A stretch of 64,000 nt of DNA from Trochalopteron elliotii (GCA_024734555.1 JANPWX010000248.1:508040-572039), one strand, 5' to 3'. Counted from the first letter of the stretch, positions 11,421 through 20,851 are shown. Notes: generated by a model not told the origin, from the sequence alone. Program-made: numbers and translations.

Positions 11421-14400
11421 NNNNNNNNNNNNNNNNNNNNNNNNNNNNNNNNNNNNNNNNNNNNNNNNNNNNNNNNNNNNNNNNNNNNNNNNNNNNNNNN
11501 NNNNNNNNNNNNNNNNNNNNNNNNNNNNNNNNNNNNNNNNNNNNNNNNNNNNNNNNNNNNNNNNNNNNNNNNNNNNNNNNNNNNNNNNNNNNNNNNNNNN
11601 NNNNNNNNNNNNNNNNNNNNNNNNNNNNNNNNNNNNNNNNNNNNNNNNNNNNNNNNNNNNNNNNNNNNNNNNNNNNNNNNNNNNNNNNNNNNNNNNNNNN
11701 NNNNNNNNNNNNNNNNNNNNNNNNNNNNNNNNNNNNNNNNNNNNNNNNNNNNNNNNNNNNNNNNNNNNNNNNNNNNNNNNNNNNNNNNCCCTTCCCTTCC
11801 CTTCCCTTCCCTTCCCTTCCCTTCCCTTCCCTTCCCTTCCCTTCCCTTCCCTTCCCTTCCCTTCCCTTCCCTTCCCTTCCCTTCCATCAGACCCAGCTCC
11901 TGGACTGGGATGGTGTCACACAAAACCATGAAGGGCTCAGGACCCTCCCCACGGCTCCCTTTCTTTGATCCCAGCAGTGGAAGGGTTACAATGAAATCCT
12001 TCTGTGCAGAGCTTCTGGAATTCCAGATCCTCAGCGTGCTGGAGAGAAACGCAGCAGGAATTGGAAATATTTGACCCCAGTAATGGGGTGGCATTTCTGG
12101 CCATCGTTTTGGACATGGTTTGTGGAGCCTGGGGGGGTGAGGGCAGCCTGGCTTGGGGTGCTGCAGCCCTGGGTCACATGAGGACACCGCGGGGAGGGCA
12201 GGGATGCTGCTCCAGCCTGTCTCCTTGTCTTGTCGAGGAAAGGGACAGACCCCTCCTGGTGGATGCTCCTGGGGAGCGCCCAGCCCTCCTGCATCACGCG
12301 GCTGTCACTGTCAGTGCTCACGGGGACATCCTGTGGTTTCTGTGTCCCCTGAGGAGCTGGCACGGGGCTGGCCATGGGGACAGGAGTGTGCTGTGACAGC
12401 TGGGCTCTGCTCCCCAGCTGCTGCCTCCACAACCTCTGATCCCTTTCTGATCATCTGCCGAGCTGAGGCCGTTCAGCGAGGCAGCAGCAGGGGAGAAAAT
12501 ACCTGTTCAGGGAGCTGGATCTGCTCCCTGAAGCACCAAACGACCTTTAGACCACAATAACAAGGAGTGAATGCAGTTCCCTGGTTTTCAGCTCATCTTC
12601 CTCACCCAGTGCTGACCTGTTACAGTGCCAGGATGAGGAATCACCTCCTGCAGTAAGTGGCTGCAGTGCAGGTGCTGCGTGGACCTTGCTCTGCTCAGCT
12701 CCTTCCTCCCACACTTGCGGCTCTCCTTGGGGGTCCTGCAGTGCTGACAGCTGGAGAAGGTCCTTTCCTCACCCTGGCAGCTGCATTCCCAGTTGGAAAA
12801 TGCAGCCTGGAGCATTAGGATTGATTGAATGTACCCAGACCTGACAGTCAGCATGACCTGGATCCCCACCACGAGCCCAAATTGTTTTCCAGCCCGATGG
12901 GACACACCCTTGTTAGGGTAGGAAATAACCTGGGGTGCCAATGAGAAGCACTTTGTTCCTTTTGGGGCACTTTAATTGACTTTGCACCCCTGCAGCAGCA
13001 GCAGCGTGGGAGCCACTCTGTCACTGCTGCTGTGCCCGGAGCAGGGCAGTGTCTCAGTCACTCCTCCTGCAGAGTGACACGGTGGGATGGATGGATGGAT
13101 GGCTGCCACCTCTCTACTGGAATTTGGTGTGCACATACTGCGGCCCGTGCTCCTGGTACTCGTCCTGTGTCATCCATGAGTGCTGGAAGGAGGTGAGGGA
13201 AGCTGCCATGGAGCCCCCGGCCCAGGTGGCCGTGCTCCTCTTGGGGTTAGCCAGGACCTCGATGTGCACACCCGCCCCTTGGAAAAGGGAGTTCAGCTCC
13301 AAGCACATCCTCTCGGGAAAGCCGGGAAACATGGATGAGCCTCCTGAGAGCACGATGTTGCCCAGCATGTTCCTCCTGAGGCGCTCGGGCAGCGTGCGCA
13401 GGCTCTGCCCGGCCAGCTGGTGCAGCCCGGGGCAGCTGTGCTGCAGCAGCTCCGGCCGGAACAGCGGCTCCGGGCAGCAGAACCGCTCCTTGCCCAGGGT
13501 TATCCAGCGCCCGTCGGGGGTCTGGTACCGGGCCGGGTGCGGGGGGCCTTCCTCCCGGAGATCCCCCTCGTAATCCAGGGACACGTAGCAGTACTGCTCC
13601 TTCAGCTGCGTCAGCACCTTCTTGGTCAGGGCCTGCAGCAGGCCGGGCTCGGCCGGGCCCTCCCGCAGCAGCCGCTGCAGGTGCCGGGACAGGTGGTCGC
13701 CGGCCACCCCCAGGCAGCGGGTGCCCCTCCTCAGGGTCTGCCCCTCACACACCGCGCTGACGTGCGACACGGCCGCCCCGGCCTCCACGGCCAGCCCGCT
13801 CACCCTGCCGTGGGCGCACAGCGACAGGAACCCGCTGTTGGCCACATGCAGGGCGGGCACCCTGAAGCTCTCGAACAGCACCTCGGCCGCCTTCTCCCGG
13901 CTGCCGGCGGGGCAGGACGGGGATTCCGCCAGGAGCACCGGGTGCTCCTGGGGGATCACGCGCAGGCAGCAGCACAGCAGGTGGCTCCACAGGACTTTCA
14001 TGGCGTCCCAGTCCTCCACCACGCCGCACTTGAGCGGGTAGGAGCGGGGGGCCGTGCCCGAGCCCCCCGAGCTCCCTGAGGAGGGGGAGTGGTGCCAGGA
14101 CTGCACCAGCACCGTCCTCAGCACGCACTGGGGCTGCTCCTGCCCCGCGAAGCCCCCCCGGGTGAAGCGGCTGCCGCTGTCAATGACCACGGCGGGTTTC
14201 AGCATGGCTGGCTCTCCGCAGGGACGCCACGCACCCAGGAACAGCCTGCGGTGGGACAGGAGGGGTTTTGTGAGGGCAAACCAGGCTCGGGCACCTGCTC
14301 TGCGAGAGCGGCTGGCTCAGCAGTGTCTGCTCTAGAAGTGTCTGGGTGTGTCACAGCCTCCCCTGCTGTCTCCTGGCTCCCTGTCTCGCTGTCCATCCCT

Positions 14401-17394
14401 CCTCGGGTGCCTTGTCTCCATCCCCTGGAGGTTTTCCAACCGTGCAAAAACAGAACTTCAGGTGGTTTGAAGAAAGCAAGTGAAAACTGGACAGGAAAGT
14501 TGAGTGGTTGGACCAAATCTTGGTCTGCATCTCATAGAGTGGGGCCAGAAAGTCAAAGGAGGGGACTCTCCTTCTCTACTCTGCCCTTGTGAGACCCCGT
14601 TTAGAATATTGTGCACAGTTCTGGTGTTCCCCAGCATAAGAAGGACATGGAACTGTTGGAGCAATTCCAGAGGAGGCCACAGAGTCGCTGAGGGCACTGG
14701 AGCACCTCCACTCTGGGACTGAGAAAATTTGGGCTCTTGAGGCTGGAGAAGAGAAGCTTGTGTGGAGACCTCCCAGCACCTTCCCAGTGTGTGAAGGAGC
14801 TACAGGGGAGCTGGGCATTGACTCTTCTTCAGGAACTGCAGTGACAGGACAGGGGGGAATGAGATCAAACTGAAAGAGGGGAAATTTATGTTGGATATTA
14901 ACAAGAAGTTCTTTACTGTTAAGGGTGGGGAGCTCTGGCTGCCCCTGCATCCCTGGAAGTGTCCAAGGTCAGGCTGGATGGGGCTTGGAGCAGCCTGGGA
15001 TAGTGGAAGGTGTCCCTGCCCATGGCAGGGGGATTGGAACTGGATGATCTCCAAGGTCCATTCCAATCCCTTAACGTCCCACGATTCTCTGAATGCTGCT
15101 GCCAGCAGAGCCTACAGCACATGGAGAGGAGCTGAAAGGATCTGTGATCCCAGCTGGCAGAGAAAGAAAGGAGTTTGGGAGGCCTCTGTGTGTGTCCAGG
15201 CCCTTCCCTAGCTCTCTGTGCCTCCCAGACCTGCTCCTGTGGCATGGTGTGCCTCTTCACCCATTCTTTGGGCCCCCTCCAGCCCAGGTGACCCCTTTTT
15301 TCTCCCCAAAACTTCTCACACGCCCCTCTGGGTGCACTTCTACACCCTCAGTGTAAGCACACGTCAGAAATTCATCAGGGAATCTCTCATGGAAGCAGAC
15401 AGGCTTGGCACTGGGCAGAGAGGCCACAAAGCCAGCCCTGGCCTGAGCCTGCCAGTGGTACAGGAGACCCTGGAAAGAGCTGCCAGCACCCAGGGGCCAC
15501 CACATCTCCCAGCCTTGTCCCCAAACCCTGGAGTGAGCAGGGCAATGTGTGAGCTGGGGACACAAGGGATGCTGTGCCAGCCCTGGAGCCCTCCCTAGGG
15601 CTGGGGGCTGTCCCTGAGAGTGACCTTTACCTTGTGGCTTGTGTCCATCTGCCCTCCTGCACGGCTCCTGGCGCTGACAGTGCTGGGGCCAGGGCTGGCA
15701 CTGCTGGGGCAGGGGTGCCCATGGAACCACGGCTGCATTCCCTTTTGTGATCTCACAGTCACTGCACCCCGGGGGTTCTCCTGCCCCACAGCATCACTTC
15801 TGCCCTGAATTTTAGTGATAATTAAAATTTGATAGAAACCCACCCTGTTTGGTTTGTTTAAGGGACAGCCCTTTCCAGGTGTGGTTGTGCTGCCTCTGCA
15901 CACAGAGCCAGACCTGACAGGTGCTCTCCCCTCTCCCCCAGAGGTACGAGAGCTCCTCCAAGATGGAGCAGTTCCTGACGCGCTTCCTGCTGCGGGAAAC
16001 CATGCACCAGCTGCAGTCCCTGCAGGCGTCCCTCGAGTGCGCCGTGGACACGGTGGAGGAGCAGGCGGGACGGGAGAGGTACAGGATGGGATGTGCTGCT
16101 CCCCTGTCCCCAGCCCCACCCCGCACTGGGAGGGACAGCAGGGAGTGAAACCTGCCCTTTCCCAGCCCGGGGTGGAGCTGACGCCTCTAGGAGCGGCTTC
16201 AACCCCTCCTTGTGCTTTTGTATTCCAGAAAGGAGATCAAGAAATCGGAGACTTCTGTCGGGCTGAGGTCAGGGAGGAGGTGTGGGCGCAGGGGACAGAA
16301 GAACGTCTGCCTGTCCCCAACAGATCCCTACTCTGGGATGCTGACAACAGGTACCTGCTGTTCCTCGGCTTGGTTGTGTCCTGCTGGAGCCTGGAGAGGG
16401 GGTGGGACCAGCACAGAATCACGGAATCAGTAGGGTGGGAAATGATTTTCCAAGATTGAGTCCAGCCATTCCCCCAGCACTGCCAAGGCCACCACTAACC
16501 CATGTCCCCAAGTGCCACATCTCCAGCAGCACTGGGCTGAATGTGGTGTTGGCAAGAGCAGCTCTGCTCCTGCCATAAAACTCCATCCATGGGGGATGTG
16601 AAGATTAGGCCATTCAGGGTGGGAGCTGTGGGCAGTGAGGGCTTTTCAGGATGGAGCCTGGAGCATCTCACCCAGATTCCAGCTGGAGCTTCTGTGGGAT
16701 GTTGTATCTCTCAGGCAATAGAAAAAAAAATCAATTTTTTTTTATTAAATCAGAGGTTTAAAATACTTTGTGGGCTTTGGGTCTTGAGCAAGCTTTGGCC
16801 ATGACAAAACAGCTTTTTTAGGGTGACACCCCTGTGCCCTTTGCCCTGCAGGTGTTTGTGTGGAGGACAACAGCCAGTGGATGGCTCAGATCAACAGGCT
16901 CCAGCAGATTATTGAGAAGCTGGAGTGCAAGGTGTGTGCCCAGGCGGGTGCTGGGGCTGCCCTACTCCTGGGCACGGCCAGATCAGTGCTGGGACCCCCC
17001 ATCCCCGTGCCAGCAGCCCCCCTCTTCAGCCCTGGTATTGTCACAGAGCTGCACCCACATACCTGCATCTGCAGAGCCACCTTCCCCCTCACTCTGCTGG
17101 CCCTCTCCTGCCTTCCCCAAGATGCTGATGAGTCAGTCAGGCCCCACTGACCCCACAGATGAGCAGAGCACAGCCCTGCCCTCCCCCAGGCACCACAGGG
17201 ATGTCCCTGGGGCGGTCCCCAGCTGTCCCCTGGGGCAGTGGGGCAGTGCCTCTCCTGCTGCAGAGCTCTCCCAGTAACGCTGGTTTTTGGTTTTTCCCCT
17301 GGTGGTACCACAGAGCCCTCGCCTGGAGCCACTCAAGGAGGAAGCCATGTGCAAAGGACAGGATGCAGTAAGTCCCTGTCCCTGTCCCTGTCCT

Positions 17395-17464
<70 letters not shown>

Positions 17465-20400
17465 GTTTGCAGGTGGCCCCTGTCACACGCTGCCCCTTTG
17501 ACTGAGCCCTGCTGATGGAGCAGGGTGGGATTCAGGGCTGTGGGACCATCCATGGGACAAGTGCAGCTCCCTCCCATCCCTGCCAGCCCCGGGCAGTGCC
17601 CACAGCCAGCCCAGAGGAAGGCAACCCTCTGCTTGTGAGAGCCCCAATCCCCCAGGAGGGCTCTGAGTCCCCCCAGGCCCAGCTGGAGGGGTCCCCAAGC
17701 CCCTTTCTCCCGGGGGAACTGCAAAAACCCCAATGCAAGAACCCCCCCACTGCAGGATGGAGCAGCTCCTGCTGTGTGGTCCTGGTAAAGACAGCCTGTC
17801 CGGGGCGGGAGGGGGGAAGAAGCCTCTGGGTGTCCCTGGTGTCCCCAGCACGGAAGGGGAGAGCAGGGAGGGCAGGAGGGGACATCCCTGACGCCGCTCT
17901 GTCCCTCGGCAGCACATCCTGGTGGCCAAGAGGCAGATCTCGGTGGCCACGAGCAGCATCGAGGAGTTCCGGCAGGCGTTCCGCTCCTACACCGAGGGCA
18001 CGGCCGGGCACAGCAGCTGCCTACAGTAAGTGCGGTGTCCTCGGGATGCTTTGGGGGGTGGCTTCCCATAAACGGGGGTTTTACCACCCTTGGGGGACAC
18101 AAGGATTTGTGTGGAGTGCTCTGTGTGCTGGCCGGGGTGGGCTCTGGCAGGCAGGATGAGTGTCAGGGCTGCAGCAGTGTCCCCACAGGGGATGTCCCCA
18201 TCCCGTCTGCTGCAGGTATTCCCAGGATGAAGCAGTGCTTGGGGAGGGTTTATGGCAGCAGGAGTGGCTGTGGCGTGTTCCTGCAAGCCAATGCACGAGC
18301 TCCTCCAGCACTGAAGGGCTCGAGAGTGATGGAAAGGTCAAGGGCAGAGCTCCTGCTGAGCACTGATTTATGGAGAGCCTGTGGGAAGCTGCCCCCGGTG
18401 AGGCCAAGGCTGCCCCAGAGCCCTGCTGTGCCTGCAGGGACGTGGCAGTGCCAGCTCAGCCCTGATGGCACAGCTGCTCCCCTCCCCTCTCCCACGGGAC
18501 ACTCCGGGCCGCTTCCAGCAGGGAATGTTCGTGCTGTTCCCGCTTCAAGTGTCCTTATCCAGCTCTTCACTTTCAACAGCACAAATTCGCGTTTTCAGAC
18601 CAAACAAAAGGAAGATGCTCGCCGTGACACGTGCGGTGGAGAGAACGGGAGGCTTTTTCCTTTGGAATTGATGGGGGTTTAGTCATCAGGGCTATTTGTA
18701 GAGACAGCGGGGTGGCGTTGCTGGGCTGGCTCTCCACGTGAGCGGGGAGCTGGAGCCGAGCCCGGGGACACTCCCCGGGCCTGGGGCACTCCAGGGAACC
18801 GCAGAGCCCCTTGTGGGACCAGGGCACAGAACTCAGAGCTGCTGGGTGACACACTGTGCTGTCCCCCGGGGCTTGGCCCCCTCCTGCAGCAGCTGCAGGA
18901 AAGGCTGGTGCTCAGCTGGCAGTGCTGCTGCTGCAGCCCTGCACAGCTGCTTCCCCTGGCCCTGCACCCCGAGCACTGCACTGCCATCCCTGCTGCCTCT
19001 CCACGGGCTGGGTGGGGGCAGCCCCTGCCTTTCCTGGGCAGGAGGGAATGTGGGAAGCATCACTTTGGGGGCAGAGAGCCGTGGGTTTGTGCTGTGAGCT
19101 CAGCTCCTGCCCCTGTGTGTCCCCCCGTGTGAAGGGTGACAGGTGACACATACCTGCTCCAAGGCTCTGGCAGGATGAGCTGTGTCAGTACCAGGGAGGA
19201 GTAAGAAATAATAAAACACAGAACATGCTGGCTCCTGGGCAGCAGCAAAGAGCACTGAAAGAGCTGAAAATCTCCTCCGGCACCTGGACACAGGAGCTGT
19301 GAAGCAGGATTTGGGTTTGGGGTTCTCTGGAGCTGTGAGGCAGAATTTGGGTTTGGGGTCCTCTGGAGCTGTGAGGCAGGATTTGGGTTGGGACTCTCTG
19401 GAGCTGTGAGGCAGGATTTGGGTTGGGACTCTCTGGAGCTGTGAGGCAGGATTTGGGTTGGGATCCTCTGGAGCTGTTCACAAACTGTGAATGCACCCAG
19501 CCTGTGCTTTGGGAGCCCCGTGGTGAGGCTGGTGTGCAGAGCAGTGCCCTGCTGCCCCAGGCTGCTGGGGCACACGTGGCCAAGCCCTGCCCAGGGTCCC
19601 TGTGTCCCCACAGTGTCTCTGCCTGCAAGCTGACGGACGAGGCCTGCTTCATCCTCTACGAGTTCTGGCAGGACGTGACCTCGTGGAGAAGGTGGGGCAG
19701 TGTCCATGTGTGGGGCTGGGGGGCTCAGAGGGGCTGCCCACTGCTCCCTTTCCTTGCCCAGCCTGTCCCACTGCTCTGCCCTGTGTGCCCAGGGCCATTT
19801 ACAGCTCTCAGGGGTGAACACCTAATAAAGGGTTTGGGGAGCAGGGGTTGGTGCTGGGGGTGCAGAGGCTGCCCTGTCCCTGTGTGTGGTGGGCAGGGGG
19901 CCCTGGCACCACATCCCCCTGAGCCTACACCCTATTTTACAGCCATTTGCAGTCCAGCTGCAGCAAGACTTTCCAGCAGTCCATCCTCAGCTTGCTGGAG
20001 TCCCCGGAGCTGCTGACCACCATGCTCTTCCCAGGTGAGGGGAGCCTCAGGCCTGCTCTGGCTGTGCTGCAGAGGGCAGGAGCAGGGCAGGAACAGGCAC
20101 TGCAGCTCCCTACAGAGCAGAAGATTAGTTTGGGGTGACCTAAATGAGGTTTTTCAAGGCAGGGTGAGACCTGTTGTCCCCAGCAGGTTTGGCTGTGTGA
20201 GCTGGGGTCTGTCCCCTGCCCAAGGGTGCTCTCCAGTCGGGACAGCCAGGAGCCTGGGTAGTAGATGAGCTGAGTCCTGTCCCAAATACAGCTGGTGTCT
20301 TGTTTTGTTTTTCACCTGAGCCCTGACCCTGCTCTGCAAAACCCTGGTGCCCCCAGGTCAGTGCCAGGGGCTGCAGGGAGGGTCACAGCCCAGTGCTGGG

Positions 20401-20851
20401 GAGGGGGAGGCCAGCACAGGGAACGTGCCCATCCCCACAGTGCCAACAGCAATGGCACCAGGTGTGGGAACTGGGAACCCAGTTAAGCCCCAGTTTGCTT
20501 TCAGGGATCACTTCAGGGTCTTGTTAAATATTAGTCCATAAAACATGGATTAATTTGGACTGAACCTTGTGCTGCTTGCTGGTGCTGCTCCTGCCTTGCC
20601 AGTCCCACTGACCACATTCCCAGTGCTCTCCTGCAGAAGCTGCCTCAGTTCCAGGGGATCAGCCCTCTCCAGGCTGTGCCATGGCCACACTCCCTGCCCA
20701 GGGTGGGGCTGGCTGCTTCAGAGCCAGGGACCTGCAGGGTCAGGTGCCCCATCTCTGCCACCCCAAATCCCCATTCCCAGTTTCACAGTGCCCTCACCTC
20801 CCTGCTCTCCCTCTCTTCCCAGCTTCCTGGTGGATCATGAACAACAACTGA
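6566..20851 (+). CDS. NECAB3: NECAB3 (N-terminal EF-hand calcium-binding protein 3), ten 3' coding exons, 5' end outside window
   Basis: Ten exons with consistent GT/AG junctions and phases join into 275 codons plus stop: 6566-6591, 6882-6979, 15942-16078, 16229-16350, 16852-16931, 17314-17367, 17913-18025, 19614-19691, 19943-20034 and 20823-20851. The product begins just after the EF-hand region with '[11 protein letters not shown]'. It continues through the NECAB homology/coiled-coil stretch ('[13 protein letters not shown]'), a basic linker, a second coiled coil ('[15 protein letters not shown]') and a C-terminal ABM-like domain with '[13 protein letters not shown]'. It ends in the family tail 'ASWWIMNNN'. 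Known of the family: NECAB3 binds the X11/Mint adaptors (APBA2, APBA3) and has been linked to amyloid precursor processing and HIF-1 activity, at the Golgi and in cytoplasm. EF-hand exons are not found in 1-6565 and are inferred to lie to the left. The part seen is somewhat shorter than in human, mainly because the linker before '[10 protein letters not shown]' is reduced. Synteny with ACTL10 and CBFA2T2 supports NECAB3 over NECAB1/2. Confidence 0.92.
6882..6979 (+). CDS. NECAB3: NECAB3 exon (NECAB homology region, first part)
   Basis: Acceptor 'gctccag' and donor 'gtaagg'. Encodes [18 protein letters not shown]..., which is collinear with the mammalian NECAB3 segment following the EF-hands. 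Phases join the 26-bp exon before it and leave a complete codon at the end. Confidence 0.92.
7800..7842. repeat. (GGGAGA)n hexamer repeat
   Basis: About seven uninterrupted copies of a purine-only hexamer. Confidence 0.95.
10540..10632. repeat. dispersed duplicate cassette, copy 1
   Basis: Shares 'agcagctctgctcctgcc' followed by 'ataaaactcca' and 'ccatgggggat' with 16527-16630, in the same orientation, with scattered differences. Possibly a fragment of an unrecognised interspersed repeat. Confidence 0.7.
11378..11420. repeat. poly-T tract bordering assembly gap
   Basis: A 43-base T run ends directly at unresolved bases. The true length is unknown. Confidence 0.95.
11421..11788. other. assembly gap (368 N)
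   Basis: A run of N between a poly-T tract and a pyrimidine pentamer repeat. The low-complexity flanks explain the failed assembly. Content and real length are unknown. Confidence 1.
11789..11885. repeat. (CCCTT)n pentamer microsatellite
   Basis: About nineteen copies of a pyrimidine-only pentamer, cut on the left by the gap. Confidence 0.97.
13085..13103. repeat. (GGAT)n short microsatellite
   Basis: Four to five copies of GGAT just downstream of the ACTL10 stop codon, within its probable 3'UTR. Confidence 0.85.
13114..14205 (-). CDS. ACTL10: actin-like protein, single exon, nested antisense in NECAB3 intron (ACTL10)
   Basis: An uninterrupted 363-residue frame from ATG (14203-14205, purine at -3) to TAG (13114-13116). 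Actin landmarks run in order: phosphate loop '[13 protein letters not shown]' (9-21), '[14 protein letters not shown]' (56-69), 'LLAESP' (91-96), '[14 protein letters not shown]' (121-134), '[13 protein letters not shown]' (283-295) and the C-terminal '[15 protein letters not shown]' (326-340), ending in KFQ. Length is near the actin norm of about 375; the shortfall is mainly in subdomain 2, where the DNase loop is replaced by a Ser/Gly-rich stretch (39-53). The residue at the catalytic Gln137 position of actin is Ser124, and the second phosphate motif DSGDG reads EAGAA (141-145), so ATP hydrolysis is probably lost. Mammalian ACTL10 sits in the same place, inside NECAB3 on the opposite strand, and is testis-biased with unknown function. 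The CDS is strongly CpG-rich compared with the surrounding intron. Another ACTL/ACTRT paralogue name is possible, but synteny favours ACTL10. Confidence 0.88.
   Translation of the reverse strand: MLKPAVVIDSGSRFTRGGFAGQEQPQCVLRTVLVQSWHHSPSSGSSGGSGTAPRSYPLKCGVVEDWDAMKVLWSHLLCCCLRVIPQEHPVLLAESPSCPAGSREKAAEVLFESFRVPALHVANSGFLSLCAHGRVSGLAVEAGAAVSHVSAVCEGQTLRRGTRCLGVAGDHLSRHLQRLLREGPAEPGLLQALTKKVLTQLKEQYCYVSLDYEGDLREEGPPHPARYQTPDGRWITLGKERFCCPEPLFRPELLQHSCPGLHQLAGQSLRTLPERLRRNMLGNIVLSGGSSMFPGFPERMCLELNSLFQGAGVHIEVLANPKRSTATWAGGSMAASLTSFQHSWMTQDEYQEHGPQYVHTKFQ
14206..14539. other. NECAB3 intron / region upstream of ACTL10
   Basis: Should contain the ACTL10 promoter and 5'UTR if these are not spliced from further away. 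No TATA-like element is evident near the start codon. No other feature was recognised. Confidence 0.4.
14540..15093 (+). mobile_element. CR1 LINE 3' fragment
   Basis: Contains the typical CR1 3' series: 'ctgtgcacagttctggtgttcc'-like text, 'gaggccacagagtc', 'gaagttctttactgttaagg', 'gtgtccctgcccatggcagg', and the terminal 'aaggtccattccaatccc' leading to a degenerate 'gattctctga' tail. 5'-truncated, with the final part of the ORF2 frame decayed. It lies 5' of ACTL10, in the NECAB3 intron. Confidence 0.88.
15942..16078 (+). CDS. NECAB3: NECAB3 exon (coiled-coil region)
   Basis: Acceptor 'ctctcccccag', donor 'gtacag'. Encodes [20 protein letters not shown]..., ending GRER. Strongly helical with heptad-like leucines ('[10 protein letters not shown]'). 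Corresponds to mammalian 'YERASKVDQFVTRFLLRE'. Confidence 0.93.
16229..16350 (+). CDS. NECAB3: NECAB3 exon (basic linker)
   Basis: Acceptor 'attccag', donor 'gtacct'. Encodes a Lys/Arg- and Ser-rich linker including '[16 protein letters not shown]', similar in composition and position to the arginine-rich linker of mammalian NECAB3. Phases fit the exons on both sides. Confidence 0.82.
16413..16526 (-). mobile_element. CR1 LINE 3' fragment
   Basis: Begins with the complemented CR1 tail 'agaatcacggaatcagtagg' and continues with 'gtccagccattcccccagcactgccaaggcc'-type text. About 110 bp, in a NECAB3 intron. Confidence 0.8.
16527..16630. repeat. dispersed duplicate cassette, copy 2
   Basis: Second copy of the cassette at 10540-10632, same orientation, directly following the CR1 fragment that ends at 16526. 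Confidence 0.7.
16852..16931 (+). CDS. NECAB3: NECAB3 exon (second coiled coil)
   Basis: Acceptor 'gccctgcag', donor 'gtgtgt'. Encodes [19 protein letters not shown]... ending LECK, matching mammalian '[20 protein letters not shown]'. Confidence 0.92.
17314..17367 (+). CDS. NECAB3: NECAB3 exon (short linker, 18 codons)
   Basis: Acceptor 'accacag', donor 'gtaagt'. Encodes [18 protein letters not shown], matching mammalian 'APRLEPLREEDLAKGPD'. The Gly/Pro-rich segment that precedes it in mammals is absent. The hexamer array at 17372 begins inside the donor region. Confidence 0.85.
17372..17463. repeat. (TGTCCC)n hexamer array at a NECAB3 splice donor
   Basis: About fifteen copies of a hexamer with one interruption (a C-to-T change near 17394). 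It starts four bases into the intron that follows the exon ending at 17367. Confidence 0.95.
17464..17912 (+). other. NECAB3 intron
   Basis: GC-rich intron sequence between the hexamer array and the ABM-domain exon. No separate feature was recognised. Confidence 0.6.
17913..18025 (+). CDS. NECAB3: NECAB3 exon (ABM-like domain, part 1)
   Basis: Acceptor 'ctcggcag', donor 'gtaagt'. Encodes [19 protein letters not shown]..., ending AGHSSCL plus two bases. It corresponds to the first strand and helix of the antibiotic-biosynthesis-monooxygenase-like fold of the family. Confidence 0.93.
18026..19613 (+). other. NECAB3 intron with a 36-bp minisatellite
   Basis: Intronic sequence. The only structured element seen is the tandem array at 19293-19480. 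Short frames in either direction carry no family motif. Confidence 0.6.
19293..19480. repeat. 36-37 bp minisatellite, about five copies
   Basis: Repeated unit 'ctctggagctgtgaggcagg' followed by 'atttgggttgggac', with point differences and a one-base length change between copies. Confidence 0.92.
19614..19691 (+). CDS. NECAB3: NECAB3 exon (ABM-like domain, part 2)
   Basis: Acceptor 'ccccacag', donor 'gtgggg'. Encodes [19 protein letters not shown]... to TSWR. The 'FILYEFWQD' strand is the best conserved part of the domain. Confidence 0.94.
19943..20034 (+). CDS. NECAB3: NECAB3 exon (ABM-like domain, part 3)
   Basis: Acceptor 'attttacag', donor 'gtgagg'. Encodes [20 protein letters not shown]... 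to LTTMLFP, aligned with mammalian '[23 protein letters not shown]'. Confidence 0.93.

Larger units (their letters stand above)
6980..13113 (+). other. large NECAB3 intron, left part (before ACTL10)
   Basis: Intronic sequence with a (GGGAGA)n tract, GT-rich runs (about 9428-9462), a sequence cassette at 10540-10632 that recurs at 16527-16630, and an assembly gap. No spliced exon between 'DKTKL' (ends 6979) and '[11 protein letters not shown]' (starts 15942) is needed, because both proteins and phases join directly. Confidence 0.7.

Noticed and set aside
11255..12187. 310-codon minus-strand frame with Lys and Gly-Arg-Glu-Gly-Lys runs
   Set aside because: Spans the run of N and encodes only homopolymer and microsatellite translation.
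13420..14079. 219-codon + strand frame rich in Ala/Gly/Pro
   Set aside because: Antisense shadow of the GC-rich ACTL10 coding sequence, with no similarity of its own.
17137..18102. 321-codon minus-strand open frame with Gly/Thr repeats
   Set aside because: The repetitive part is the hexamer array read backwards, and the rest is antisense to NECAB3 exons and introns.
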